From: CAYHZL01 sp964361075
GTDB taxonomy: Bacteria; Bacteroidota; Ignavibacteria; UBA10030; UBA8401
Length of the DNA stretch: 9,486 bases
Direction: 5' to 3'
NCBI GenBank assembly: GCA_964361075.1
Contig: CAYHZL010000140.1
Coordinates: 1 to 9,486, forward strand
The notes below the pieces were generated by a model. It made no database searches and had not been told where the DNA came from. It saw only the letters and a list, made by a program, of their open reading frames with translations. Shown in pieces: positions 1 through 7,135 of this stretch (position 1 is its first letter; each line of letters starts with the position of its first letter). Both the position numbers and the translations under genes were made by a program.

Positions 1-7
1 CTGTAAG

Positions 8-37
8 TCCGCCGTCTTTTTGGCGGAGGGATTTTTT
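8..37 (+). terminator. Rho-independent terminator of an upstream gene outside the window
   Basis: The arms tccgcc (8-13) and ggcgga (22-27) form a GC-rich 6-bp stem around a T-rich loop. A run of six T follows at 32-37. This is the usual intrinsic terminator layout for rightward transcription and probably ends a gene lying left of the window. The stem is short and three bases separate it from the T-run, so strength is uncertain. Confidence 0.55.
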
Positions 38-46
38 GAATCAACA

Positions 47-75
47 TTTACGCTGTGTAGTTACAAAAATATATT
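47..75 (+). promoter_or_regulatory. Possible sigma70-type promoter for rnr
   Basis: A -35-like tttacg (47-52, four of six consensus bases) and a -10-like tatatt (70-75, five of six) are separated by 17 bases. Transcription would start near 82, leaving a leader of about 100 bases before the rnr start at 181. It lies just after the upstream terminator, as expected for a gene with its own promoter. AT-rich DNA often gives such matches by chance. Confidence 0.35.
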
Positions 76-89
76 GCCCAAAATCTGTG

Positions 90-105
90 ATTCGCCGCGG
101 CGAAT
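90..105. promoter_or_regulatory. 16-bp perfect palindrome, possible operator or leader hairpin
   Basis: The sequence attcgccgcggcgaat reads identically on both strands. Its GC-rich core stands out from AT-rich surroundings. If the promoter at 47-75 is real, the palindrome covers roughly +9 to +24, a position suited to a repressor operator or a 5' leader hairpin. Near-direct repeats of a tgngtagttacaa sequence (54-66 and 125-137) lie almost symmetrically on either side. No binding protein can be named. Confidence 0.4.
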
Positions 106-180
106 GTGGCTTAATCTTTTAGGATGAGTAGTTACAAGGGATGAACATAAATTATTCAATGCACAACAATCAAAACAATA

Positions 181-2343
181 ATGAGTAAAAATTTATATAA
201 ACAAGTGTCGGAATTTTTCAACAAACATCCACGCGATGGTTTTAAATCCAGAGAAGTGCGCCGCGCGATGAATATTCACGATGAAAACGAATTCCAAGCG
301 CTGCGCGCCGTGCTGCACAGTATGGTAAGTTCCGATGAACTTGTGTGGGCGAAAAACCGCGGGTATCATCGTCCGCACACAACACATCTTGTTACCGGCA
401 CCATCGCATTATTCAAAGCGGGTCATGGGTATGTTACGGTTGCAGACGGTACAAAGGTTTTCATCGAAAAAAAATATTTGAGCACTGCGTTAGACAGCGA
501 CACGGTCGAGATTTCTCTCTTTGCTTTGAACAAGCAAAAAGAAGAAGAGCTGCAGGGCGAAGTGATACGTGTGATTTCCCGCGGACATACCGAATTTGTC
601 GGCACACTTGAACGGAGCAAAAATTTTTATTTTGTGCTTCCCGACGACCCGAAGATGCAGAGAGATATTTATATTCCGCCGGAAGAACTGAATGGTGCAC
701 GTCCCGGCGATAAAGTGTTGGTTGCTCTTGATTCATGGGAAGATGAGCATCTGAATCCCGAAGGAAGTATCATCAACATTCTCGGCAAGGCGGGCGAAGT
801 GCATGCTGAAATACATTCGGTCATTCAATCATTTCGTTTGCCGACAAAATTTCCCGAAGAAGTTGAACGATATGTAAAAGAACTTCCGGAAAAAATTTCT
901 AAAAAAGAAATTCAACAGCGAAAAGATTTGCGCGATCTGGTAACATTCACCATCGATCCGTTTGATGCAAAAGATTTTGACGACGCACTTTCGATAGAAA
1001 AACTTGAAGGCGGAAATATCAAACTCGGCGTGCATATTGCCGACGTGAGTGCGTATGTAAAAGAAGGAACTCCGCTTGATGAAGAAGCATTTAAACGCGG
1101 CACCAGCGTGTATCTTGCGAATCAAGTCGTGCCGATGCTGCCGGAAAAACTTTCGAATAACCTGTGCAGTTTAGTGCCGAACAAAGACCGGCTGACATTT
1201 TCCTGTATCATGGTGATAACACCAAAAGGAAAAGTGAAGGAGTACGAAATTACGCGAAGCGTCATTCACTCGAAACGGCGATTCACGTACGAGGAAGTAG
1301 AACAAGTGCTCGATTCCGGTAAAGGTGATTTTACAGATGAAGTGAAATCGCTGTGGTCGGTTGCTTCAATGCTACGAAAGAAACGAATGAGCAACGGCAG
1401 TATTGATTTTGATTCCGCGGAAGCAAAGTTCCGGTACGATGCGCACGGGAAGCCGGTAGAAATTCTTACAAAGAAAAGATTAAAAAGTCACCAGTTGGTA
1501 GAAGAGTGTATGTTGTTGGCAAACCAGACCGTGGCACAGCATATTGGTTTTGTGAAAAAAGAGGAAGGGAAGCGTCCGTTTGTGTATCGCATTCACGATT
1601 CGCCGGATAAAGCAAAATTGGCAGATCTTTCAGTGTTCGTAAAAAAATTCGGACATTCATTAAACGTTGGCAGCGCAGTTTCGTCTAAAGAATTACAGAA
1701 ACTGTTGAACGACATCAAAGGAACAAAAGAAGAAAACGTGATTAACGAAGTGGCGCTGCGGGCGATGGCAAAAGCAATTTATTCCGATAAAAATATTGGT
1801 CATTACGGTTTGGGTTTTGAATATTACTCACATTTTACATCGCCCATTCGCCGCTATCCCGATTTGCTGGTTCACCGTTTGCTCGACGAATATGCTCACG
1901 GCATTACACCGAAGCGGCAGGAATTTTTTGCCAACGCACTTCCGCTTATATGCAAACATTGTTCGGATCGTGAACGCGTTGCAACGGACGCAGAGCGTGC
2001 TTCAATAAAAGTAATGCAAGTTGAATACATGCGCGATCATATCGGCGATGAATTTGATGCTGTTATTTCCGGTGTAATGGCGTATGGTTTGTTTGTGGAA
2101 ATTTCCGATATTCTTGTTGAAGGTATGGTGCATGTTCGCAATATTGATGATGATTACTATCTGTTCGACGAGAAACATTATTCATTAATCGGTGAACGAA
2201 ATAAAAAAATATTCCGGCTCGGCGATAGTATTCGTGTAAAAGTTTTTAAAGTGAATACCGAACGGAGACAAATAGATTTTATGTATGTTCCAACGGAAGA
2301 AGTAGTGCTGAAAAAATCCGGCAAGAAGCGAAAAAAGAAATAG
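181..2343 (+). CDS. rnr: Ribonuclease R (3'-to-5' exoribonuclease)
   Basis: This RNase II/R-family enzyme degrades structured RNA processively from the 3' end in the cytoplasm, in mRNA decay and rRNA/tRNA quality control. The 720 residues show the full RNase R order: an N-terminal winged-helix-like segment (about 8-62), two cold-shock/OB regions (about 68-205), the RNB catalytic domain (about 250-575), an S1 domain (about 622-703) and a basic tail ending KKRKKK. The catalytic acidic motif DPFDAKDFDDA (259-269) has all the expected Asp residues (D259, D265, D267, D268). The motif HFTSPIRRYPDLL (551-563) carries the conserved Arg pair. The winged-helix region and lysine-rich tail favour RNase R over RNase II. 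The ATG at 181 is the first in frame and starts the family-typical N-terminus; no strong Shine-Dalgarno is visible. The gene appears intact and monocistronic. Confidence 0.96.
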   Translation: MSKNLYKQVSEFFNKHPRDGFKSREVRRAMNIHDENEFQALRAVLHSMVSSDELVWAKNRGYHRPHTTHLVTGTIALFKAGHGYVTVADGTKVFIEKKYLSTALDSDTVEISLFALNKQKEEELQGEVIRVISRGHTEFVGTLERSKNFYFVLPDDPKMQRDIYIPPEELNGARPGDKVLVALDSWEDEHLNPEGSIINILGKAGEVHAEIHSVIQSFRLPTKFPEEVERYVKELPEKISKKEIQQRKDLRDLVTFTIDPFDAKDFDDALSIEKLEGGNIKLGVHIADVSAYVKEGTPLDEEAFKRGTSVYLANQVVPMLPEKLSNNLCSLVPNKDRLTFSCIMVITPKGKVKEYEITRSVIHSKRRFTYEEVEQVLDSGKGDFTDEVKSLWSVASMLRKKRMSNGSIDFDSAEAKFRYDAHGKPVEILTKKRLKSHQLVEECMLLANQTVAQHIGFVKKEEGKRPFVYRIHDSPDKAKLADLSVFVKKFGHSLNVGSAVSSKELQKLLNDIKGTKEENVINEVALRAMAKAIYSDKNIGHYGLGFEYYSHFTSPIRRYPDLLVHRLLDEYAHGITPKRQEFFANALPLICKHCSDRERVATDAERASIKVMQVEYMRDHIGDEFDAVISGVMAYGLFVEISDILVEGMVHVRNIDDDYYLFDEKHYSLIGERNKKIFRLGDSIRVKVFKVNTERRQIDFMYVPTEEVVLKKSGKKRKKK

Positions 2344-2349
2344 GAATTG

Positions 2350-2422
2350 TTTCCGAAAAACAATTGTTGAGATAGTAGTGCCACTTCAATCAAGCAACAA
2401 TTTATTTTCGGAAATACTTTTT
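2350..2422 (+). terminator. Long-stem terminator after rnr
   Basis: The arms 2350-2369 and 2395-2414 are inverted copies matching at 18 of 20 positions, beginning tttccgaaaa and ending ttttcggaaa. The 25-base loop contains a small agtg/cact hairpin, and a five-T run follows at 2418-2422. A competing 8-bp hairpin (aattgttt 2345-2352, aaacaatt 2358-2365) overlaps the left arm. The stem is AT-rich for an intrinsic terminator, so a decayed mobile repeat is an alternative reading. Confidence 0.5.
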
Positions 2423-2435
2423 CTGCAAAGTTAAT

Positions 2436-2534
2436 GACCCCACCCTAACCCTCCCCTTGTGCCGAAGGCATTCCTTTGGAACAGGTGAGGGAAAATGTTT
2501 TCTCCCCCTGCAAGGGGGAGATTGAGAGGGGGTC
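2436..2534. repeat. Compound palindromic repeat, MITE/REP-like
   Basis: The outer arms are imperfect inverted repeats: gaccccaccctaaccctcc on the left and, on the right, a segment ending gattgagagggggtc. Nested inside are ccctccccttgt paired imperfectly with acaggtgaggg, two tiny hairpins side by side (tgcc-gaa-ggca at 2460-2470, ttcc-ttt-ggaa at 2471-2481), and a perfect 9-bp hairpin (tctccccct 2501-2509, agggggaga 2513-2521). This branched fold and C/G-rich composition fit a dispersed non-autonomous repeat rather than coding sequence. It encodes no transposase. An open frame starting with ttg at 2476 runs through it into the next gene, but that extension is repeat-derived. Confidence 0.6.
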
Positions 2535-2586
2535 GCAACATATAACCAATGTAGTGCCGCTTTTAATAAAACCTGACAGAGATGCT

Positions 2587-5500
2587 ATGAAAATAAAACA
2601 TTTTATCATTATATGTTTGCTGATGGGATTGTTTCTTGTCGCGCATGGACAGGAAGGGAACTTCGGCAAGAATAAAGTGCAATATAAAAAATTTACATGG
2701 TCGTTTATTCAAACGGATCATTTCGATATTTATTTTTATGACGGCGGGATGCAGTTGGCAACGTTTACTGCCACGGCTGCCGAATCTGCGTACGCTTCCA
2801 TCAGCAAAAATTTTCGCTATCAAATCAACAACCGTATTCCCATTATGGTGTATAACTCGCACAACGATTTTCAACAAACAAATGTTATCAGTGAATATTT
2901 GGATGAAGGTATCGGCGGTGTAACGGAATTATTTAAGAACCGTGTGGTGCTGCCGTTCGAAGGAAGCTACCGCATGTTCCGTCATGTTATCCATCACGAA
3001 CTTGTGCACGCGGTTTTAAATGATATGTTTTACGGCGGCTCAATTCAATCTATCATTTCAAACAATATTCGTTTGCAATTGCCGATGTGGTTCAACGAAG
3101 GCATTGCCGAATATGAAGCGCTGAAATGGGATGTGAATTCCGATATGTTTATGCGCGATGCAACACTGCACACCTATCTTCCTCCGATTGAATATCTCGG
3201 CGGTTATTTCGCGTATCGCGGCGGACAATCGGTGTGGTATTACATTGCAAATAAATATGGCGAGCAAAAAATTGCTGAGATTTTAAATCGCGTGAAAGGT
3301 GCGCGCAGTGTTGATATGGGATTTAAAAGCACCATCGGTTTAAATATTCAGGAACTTTCCGAGCGCTGGCAGAAAGAACAAAAAGTATATTACTGGCCCG
3401 ATATTGCAAAGCGGGAAGACCCGGCAGATTTTGCCACTCGCATAACGAACCACACCAAAGAACAAAACTTTTACAATACCAGTCCGGCAATTTCTTCGCA
3501 AGGCGATAAGATTGCATTCATTACCGACCGCGATGATTATTTTGACGTGTATGTTATTTCTACCATCGATAATAAGTTGACAAAAATTGTTGATGGACAG
3601 CGGACGAAAAATTTTGAAGAACTTCATTTGCTCACGCCCGGAATTAGCTGGTCGCCCGACGGCAAAAGAATTGCACTAGCGGCAAAAAGCGGCGAGCATG
3701 ACGCTATTTATCTTATTGATATTGCCGGCGGTGATGAAGAAAAAATAGAGTTTGAATTGGACGGAATATTTTCTGTTGATTGGTCGAAAAAAGGAGACAA
3801 GATTGCATTTGTCGGCAATGAACTTCAGCAATCTGATATTTATGTGTACGATTTGAAAACAAAGTCTCTCACGAATACAACGAACGATATTTTTTCCGAT
3901 TCAGATCCGACATGGGCTCCCGATGGTAAAACGATCTATTTCGTTTCTGATAGGCGCGACTATGTGCGTAAAGAAAAGCTTCCCGCAACATTTAAAATTT
4001 CGAAATATGATTATTCGAAACTCGATATCTATTCGCTCAATACCGAAACAAGTGAGATGAAACGCATTACCGATTATCCGAAGAGCGATGAAACATCGCC
4101 TGTCATTTCACCGGACGGCACAAAGATGCTGTATGTTTCCGATAGGAACGGCATTGGAAATATGTACGAGCGTAATTTGCTGAGCGGTGCAGACAGACCG
4201 ATCACAAATTCAATTACCGGCGTGTATCAGCTTTCGCTTTCTGCGGATGGAAACAAACTTACATTTTCATCGTTGAACCAAGCCGGCTTCGATATTTTTC
4301 TTTTGAAAACTCCGTTCGATAAAAAATTAACTACGAATGAACTAGAACCGACCGAATATATAAAGCGGGCAACGCAGAGTACGCAGAAGAAAGATTCAAT
4401 AGCGCTGACCGTTTTGGAATCGGCGAAAGATACAGCGAGTGTGTATGGCGATAACATCAGAGTAGATTTAAAAAGTTATGTGTTTGCCGAAGAGCCCGCA
4501 GTTGAAAAAGAGCAGCCACCCAAAGATAAATACAACGCGATCAGCGATAATGTTGATGAAGAAGGCAATTACAAAATCAATAAATATAAACTGAACTTTT
4601 CGCCGGACATTGTGTACGGCAACGCAGCGTTCAGCACATTTTATGGCGTGCAAGGCACAACGATGATGGCGTTCAGCGATATGCTTGGCGATCATCAAAT
4701 TTTATTTTTAACAAATTTGTTGCTTGATCTGAAAAACAGCGATTACGTATTTGCCTATTACTATTTGCCAAACCTGATTGACTACGGTATTCAAGGGTAC
4801 CACAGTGCTCGGTTTTTATATCTCTACGATCAGGATAATAATTTATCGCTCTATCGTTTTAGAACGTACGGCATTGGAGGATCGGCATCGTACCCGCTTG
4901 ATAAGTTCAATCGCATTGAAGGCTCGCTGACATGGATGAACTTGCTGCGCGAAAATTTGGAATATACCACATCACCGAATCAAACGCGCTCGCTGATTCT
5001 TCCGTCATTGAGTTATGTTCACGACAATACGTTATGGGGATATACATCGCCGAATAATGGTTCGCGCTATACTGTGAATGCCATCATTAGTCCGAAGCTT
5101 GGCAGCAACGCGCTCGATTTTCAAACGTACACTTTTGATTACCGCGCGTACACAAAATTCTGGCGCGATTATGTTTTTGTTTCTCGTTTTGCCGGCGGCG
5201 GAAGTTTCGGAAAAAATGCACAGAAGTTTTTTATCGGCGGCACTGAAGGATGGATTAACAGAGAGTTTGAGAACAACGAATTGCCAATTCACGATGTTGA
5301 AGATTATGCATTTCTTTCACCGGTGCTTCCGTTGCGCGGCTACAATTACAATATTAAAAACGGAACAAAGTTCGGTTTGGTAAATTTGGAATTACGCTAC
5401 CCGTTCATTCGTTATTTAGTAACAGGCGGCTTGCCGATTGCATTTCAGAATATTACCGGTGCAACATTTCTCGATATTGGTTCATCGTGGACAAAGGATA

Positions 5501-5688
5501 ACACATACAAAGCGTTTACAAAAGATAAAAATGGAAATACCATTACACAAGATTTGTTGTTCGGCACCGGCTTTGGAGTACGTCTCTTTATTTTTGGTCT
5601 GCCGTTGAAGATTGATGTTGCGTGGTCGTACGATCTGAACGGCTTCTCTCTTCCGAAATATTACTTCTCACTCGGCGGAGATTTTTGA
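2587..5688 (+). CDS. Outer-membrane protein: metalloprotease-like domain, PD40 propeller and Omp85-like barrel
   Basis: The 1033-residue protein starts at ATG 2587, which gives a clean signal peptide (1-21, AHG before Q22); the in-frame extension to 2476 would bury it behind repeat-derived sequence. The mature N-terminus resembles MA-clan (gluzincin) peptidases: HELVH (137-141) followed 30 residues later by the Glu of WFNEGIAEY (E171), the expected third zinc ligand. Six PD40/TolB-like blades follow (about 299-574), with signatures such as WSPDGKRIA and ISPDGTKMLYVSD. After a charged linker (about 575-668) comes a roughly 365-residue beta-rich region with an Omp85-style LRGY (916-919), then LELRYPF, and a C-terminal Phe like a BAM recognition signal. 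I infer a barrel in the outer membrane with propeller and peptidase domains in the periplasm or on the surface. Substrate and partners are unknown. It is probably transcribed alone. Confidence 0.85.
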   Translation: MKIKHFIIICLLMGLFLVAHGQEGNFGKNKVQYKKFTWSFIQTDHFDIYFYDGGMQLATFTATAAESAYASISKNFRYQINNRIPIMVYNSHNDFQQTNVISEYLDEGIGGVTELFKNRVVLPFEGSYRMFRHVIHHELVHAVLNDMFYGGSIQSIISNNIRLQLPMWFNEGIAEYEALKWDVNSDMFMRDATLHTYLPPIEYLGGYFAYRGGQSVWYYIANKYGEQKIAEILNRVKGARSVDMGFKSTIGLNIQELSERWQKEQKVYYWPDIAKREDPADFATRITNHTKEQNFYNTSPAISSQGDKIAFITDRDDYFDVYVISTIDNKLTKIVDGQRTKNFEELHLLTPGISWSPDGKRIALAAKSGEHDAIYLIDIAGGDEEKIEFELDGIFSVDWSKKGDKIAFVGNELQQSDIYVYDLKTKSLTNTTNDIFSDSDPTWAPDGKTIYFVSDRRDYVRKEKLPATFKISKYDYSKLDIYSLNTETSEMKRITDYPKSDETSPVISPDGTKMLYVSDRNGIGNMYERNLLSGADRPITNSITGVYQLSLSADGNKLTFSSLNQAGFDIFLLKTPFDKKLTTNELEPTEYIKRATQSTQKKDSIALTVLESAKDTASVYGDNIRVDLKSYVFAEEPAVEKEQPPKDKYNAISDNVDEEGNYKINKYKLNFSPDIVYGNAAFSTFYGVQGTTMMAFSDMLGDHQILFLTNLLLDLKNSDYVFAYYYLPNLIDYGIQGYHSARFLYLYDQDNNLSLYRFRTYGIGGSASYPLDKFNRIEGSLTWMNLLRENLEYTTSPNQTRSLILPSLSYVHDNTLWGYTSPNNGSRYTVNAIISPKLGSNALDFQTYTFDYRAYTKFWRDYVFVSRFAGGGSFGKNAQKFFIGGTEGWINREFENNELPIHDVEDYAFLSPVLPLRGYNYNIKNGTKFGLVNLELRYPFIRYLVTGGLPIAFQNITGATFLDIGSSWTKDNTYKAFTKDKNGNTITQDLLFGTGFGVRLFIFGLPLKIDVAWSYDLNGFSLPKYYFSLGGDF

Positions 5689-5724
5689 GTGGAGTAGGTG
5701 AGCAGGGAGTAGTTGAGTAATGAG
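5687..5724. repeat. Degenerate purine-rich gagtagg-type short tandem repeat
   Basis: Starting in the stop codon of the outer-membrane gene, the sequence repeats a loose 7-8 base unit: gagtgg, agtaggt, gagcagg, gagtagt, tgagtaa, tgag. It is almost pure purine plus T, with a single C. It looks like a decayed microsatellite or the end of a dispersed element. No function can be assigned. Confidence 0.35.
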
Positions 5725-5725
5725 A

Positions 5726-5772
5726 ACAAATGCCCGAGTTTAGATTTTTGAAATCGGGTGTTTGTGTTTTTA
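5726..5772 (+). terminator. Rho-independent terminator after the outer-membrane protein gene
   Basis: The arms acaaatgcccga (5726-5737) and tcgggtgtttgt (5754-5765) form a 12-bp stem including two G-U pairs, followed directly by gttttta. This is a good intrinsic terminator for the gene ending at 5688. Its cccga/tcggg core and gtgttt tail are shared with the terminator after the cytochrome gene at 6969. Confidence 0.75.
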
Positions 5773-5803
5773 TACGTTGCGAAAAGGTTTCCTACCACAA
5801 TGC

Positions 5804-5832
5804 TTGCGGTTAAACACCAGAAATAGTATTAT
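5804..5832 (+). promoter_or_regulatory. Probable sigma70-type promoter for the cytochrome c gene
   Basis: The hexamers ttgcgg (5804-5809) and tattat (5827-5832) are spaced by exactly 17 bases and lie just after the preceding terminator. Transcription would begin near 5839, giving a leader of about 98 bases before the ATG at 5937. Four of six -35 bases and five of six -10 bases match the consensus. It is the best promoter match I found in the window. Confidence 0.5.
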
Positions 5833-5925
5833 AAGCCCCAAGAAAATCTTATTCTCAGCGTAATCAAAAGAAACGGGATAATTCATGCAAAAAAATTTAA
5901 CTAACAATTTACATATAATTTTTTC

Positions 5926-5929
5926 GGAG
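5926..5929 (+). promoter_or_regulatory. Shine-Dalgarno site for the cytochrome c gene
   Basis: ggag lies seven bases before the ATG at 5937 and supports that start. Another ATG at 5930 overlaps the same stretch but is in a different frame. Confidence 0.65.
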
Positions 5930-5936
5930 ATGTGGA

Positions 5937-6929
5937 ATGGGTAAAAAAATATTTCGGTATTTTATCTACGCAATTAGCGGGATAGCATTGATTGCGGTAC
6001 TCGCAATCTCGTATCTCTTTTTAGCGTTTCCTAATGTGAATGCTGCACCAGCGCTGACTGTTACACCAACACCGGAGCGGATTGAACGAGGAAAGTATCT
6101 TGCCAATCACGTAAGCGGATGTATTGATTGTCATTCGATACGTGACTTTAAAAAATTCTTAGGTCCTCTTGTTATCGACACAGAAGGCAAAGGTGGAGAA
6201 ATATTCCCGGAGGAATTTGGTGTGCCCGGGACACTCTATTCTAAAAATATTACTCCTGCCGGCATTGGTACAATGACAGATGGAGAATTGTTCCGCGCAA
6301 TTACAAGCGGCGTACGAAAAAATGGTGATCCATTATTTCCGTTGATGCCGTATCCGAATTTCAACAAGATGTCGGAAGAAGATCTCTATTCAATCATCGC
6401 GTACATTCGTACCTTGAAACCGATTGAGAATCATGTGCAGGATTCGCACATAAAATTTCCAATGAATTTAATTATACGCACAGTGCCGCAAAATTATACC
6501 AAGCAAAGCGCACCGGATACTTCTGATATTTTTGCATACGGAAAATATATGATAACCATTGCCAGTTGCGGAGAATGCCACACACAACAAGTGAAAGGCA
6601 ATCCTGTAGAAGGGATGGAATTTGCCGGCGGTTTCGAATTTAAAACACCGATGGGTATGATTCGTTCGGCAAACATTACGCCGGATGAAGAAACTGGAAT
6701 TGGTACCTGGACGAAAGAACAATTTATAGCGCGCTTCAAAATGTATGCTACGCCGGAAGCGAGCAACATTAACCAGGACACAATGAAATATGCGACTCTT
6801 ATGCCGTGGACTTTCTTTGCCGGTATGACGGAAAAAGATCTCGGTGCAATCTATACACATCTGATCACGCTGAAACCGGTGCATCATAAAGTAACACGCT
6901 TCGAGCCGCCGGAAGCAAGCAGTAAATAA
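5937..6929 (+). CDS. Membrane-anchored diheme c-type cytochrome
   Basis: The 330-residue protein has a basic N-terminus and one hydrophobic segment (about 7-31), probably an uncleaved anchor that puts the rest in the periplasm. Two haem-binding CxxCH motifs are present, CIDCH (62-66) and CGECH (211-215). Each is followed by an NITP motif (104-107, 246-249) and a Met in LMP (M137, M289) that probably serves as distal haem ligand, so the protein is an internal tandem duplication of one cytochrome c domain. Similar diheme cytochromes serve as electron-accepting subunits of periplasmic dehydrogenases or pass electrons to oxidases; which applies here cannot be told, because no dehydrogenase or oxidase gene is adjacent. 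The gene has its own promoter-like site, Shine-Dalgarno and terminator, so it is likely monocistronic. Haem would need the host's cytochrome c maturation machinery. Confidence 0.9.
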   Translation: MGKKIFRYFIYAISGIALIAVLAISYLFLAFPNVNAAPALTVTPTPERIERGKYLANHVSGCIDCHSIRDFKKFLGPLVIDTEGKGGEIFPEEFGVPGTLYSKNITPAGIGTMTDGELFRAITSGVRKNGDPLFPLMPYPNFNKMSEEDLYSIIAYIRTLKPIENHVQDSHIKFPMNLIIRTVPQNYTKQSAPDTSDIFAYGKYMITIASCGECHTQQVKGNPVEGMEFAGGFEFKTPMGMIRSANITPDEETGIGTWTKEQFIARFKMYATPEASNINQDTMKYATLMPWTFFAGMTEKDLGAIYTHLITLKPVHHKVTRFEPPEASSK

Positions 6930-6968
6930 AAATTTAGCAATACGTATTTAAATGTTGAGAAAAAGTAC

Positions 6969-7007
6969 ACGCCCGATTTCAGCAATGAGATCGGGCGTTG
7001 GTGTTTT
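6969..7007. terminator. Bidirectional terminator between convergent genes
   Basis: The stem acgcccgat (6969-6977) and atcgggcgt (6990-6998) is a perfect 9-bp inverted repeat. On the plus strand it is followed within a few bases by tttt (7004-7007), ending the cytochrome transcript. On the minus strand a five-T run follows (the five A at 6960-6964), so it could also stop leftward transcription that escapes the hairpin at 7068-7093. Confidence 0.75.
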
Positions 7008-7062
7008 GTAGGTGCGGACGGAAGTCCGCACATTTATGGAACGCATGGGCATACGTTCCTAC
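7008..7062. repeat. REP-like double-palindrome element
   Basis: Two hairpins stand in tandem. The first is tgcggac-ggaa-gtccgca (7013-7030), a perfect 7-bp stem with a 4-base loop. The second, 7038-7059, is a 22-base palindrome with arms ggaacg and cgttcc and one mismatched pair (C7044 against A7053). Outer gtagg (7008-7012) and cctac (7058-7062) can also pair. It lies exactly between two terminators. The paired-palindrome layout is typical of dispersed REP/BIME-type elements; copy number elsewhere cannot be seen here. Confidence 0.55.
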
Positions 7063-7067
7063 CAAAC

Positions 7068-7093
7068 AAAAAAGCACGGATTGTTATCCGTGC
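7068..7093 (-). terminator. Rho-independent terminator of the amino acid permease gene
   Basis: Read leftward, the perfect 8-bp stem gcacggat/atccgtgc (7074-7081 and 7086-7093) with a 4-base loop is followed at once by six T (the A run at 7068-7073). It lies 42 bases beyond the permease stop codon and is the cleanest intrinsic terminator in the window. Confidence 0.85.
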
Positions 7094-7135
7094 CTAAATT
7101 CTTACTATTTTTCATTTTATCTGCTACGTTTGTTT

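Noticed and set aside
829..1125. Minus-strand open frame within rnr, and similar antisense frames in other genes
   Set aside because: They lie wholly inside well-supported genes and show no family motifs or ribosome binding sites. They are codon-bias shadows.
2476..2586. In-frame upstream extension of the outer-membrane protein gene from a ttg codon
   Set aside because: It lies inside the palindromic repeat and would put 37 hydrophilic residues ahead of a clear signal peptide. The ATG at 2587 explains the N-terminus better.
5914..5919. Perfect tataat before the cytochrome gene
   Set aside because: There is no acceptable -35 at 16-18 bases, and transcription would start at about the Shine-Dalgarno site, leaving almost no leader. 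The pair at 5804-5832 fits better.
6939..6948. aatacgtatt palindrome next to atttaaat
   Set aside because: Short AT-rich palindromes are expected by chance in such DNA, and it lies after the cytochrome stop with no sign of function.
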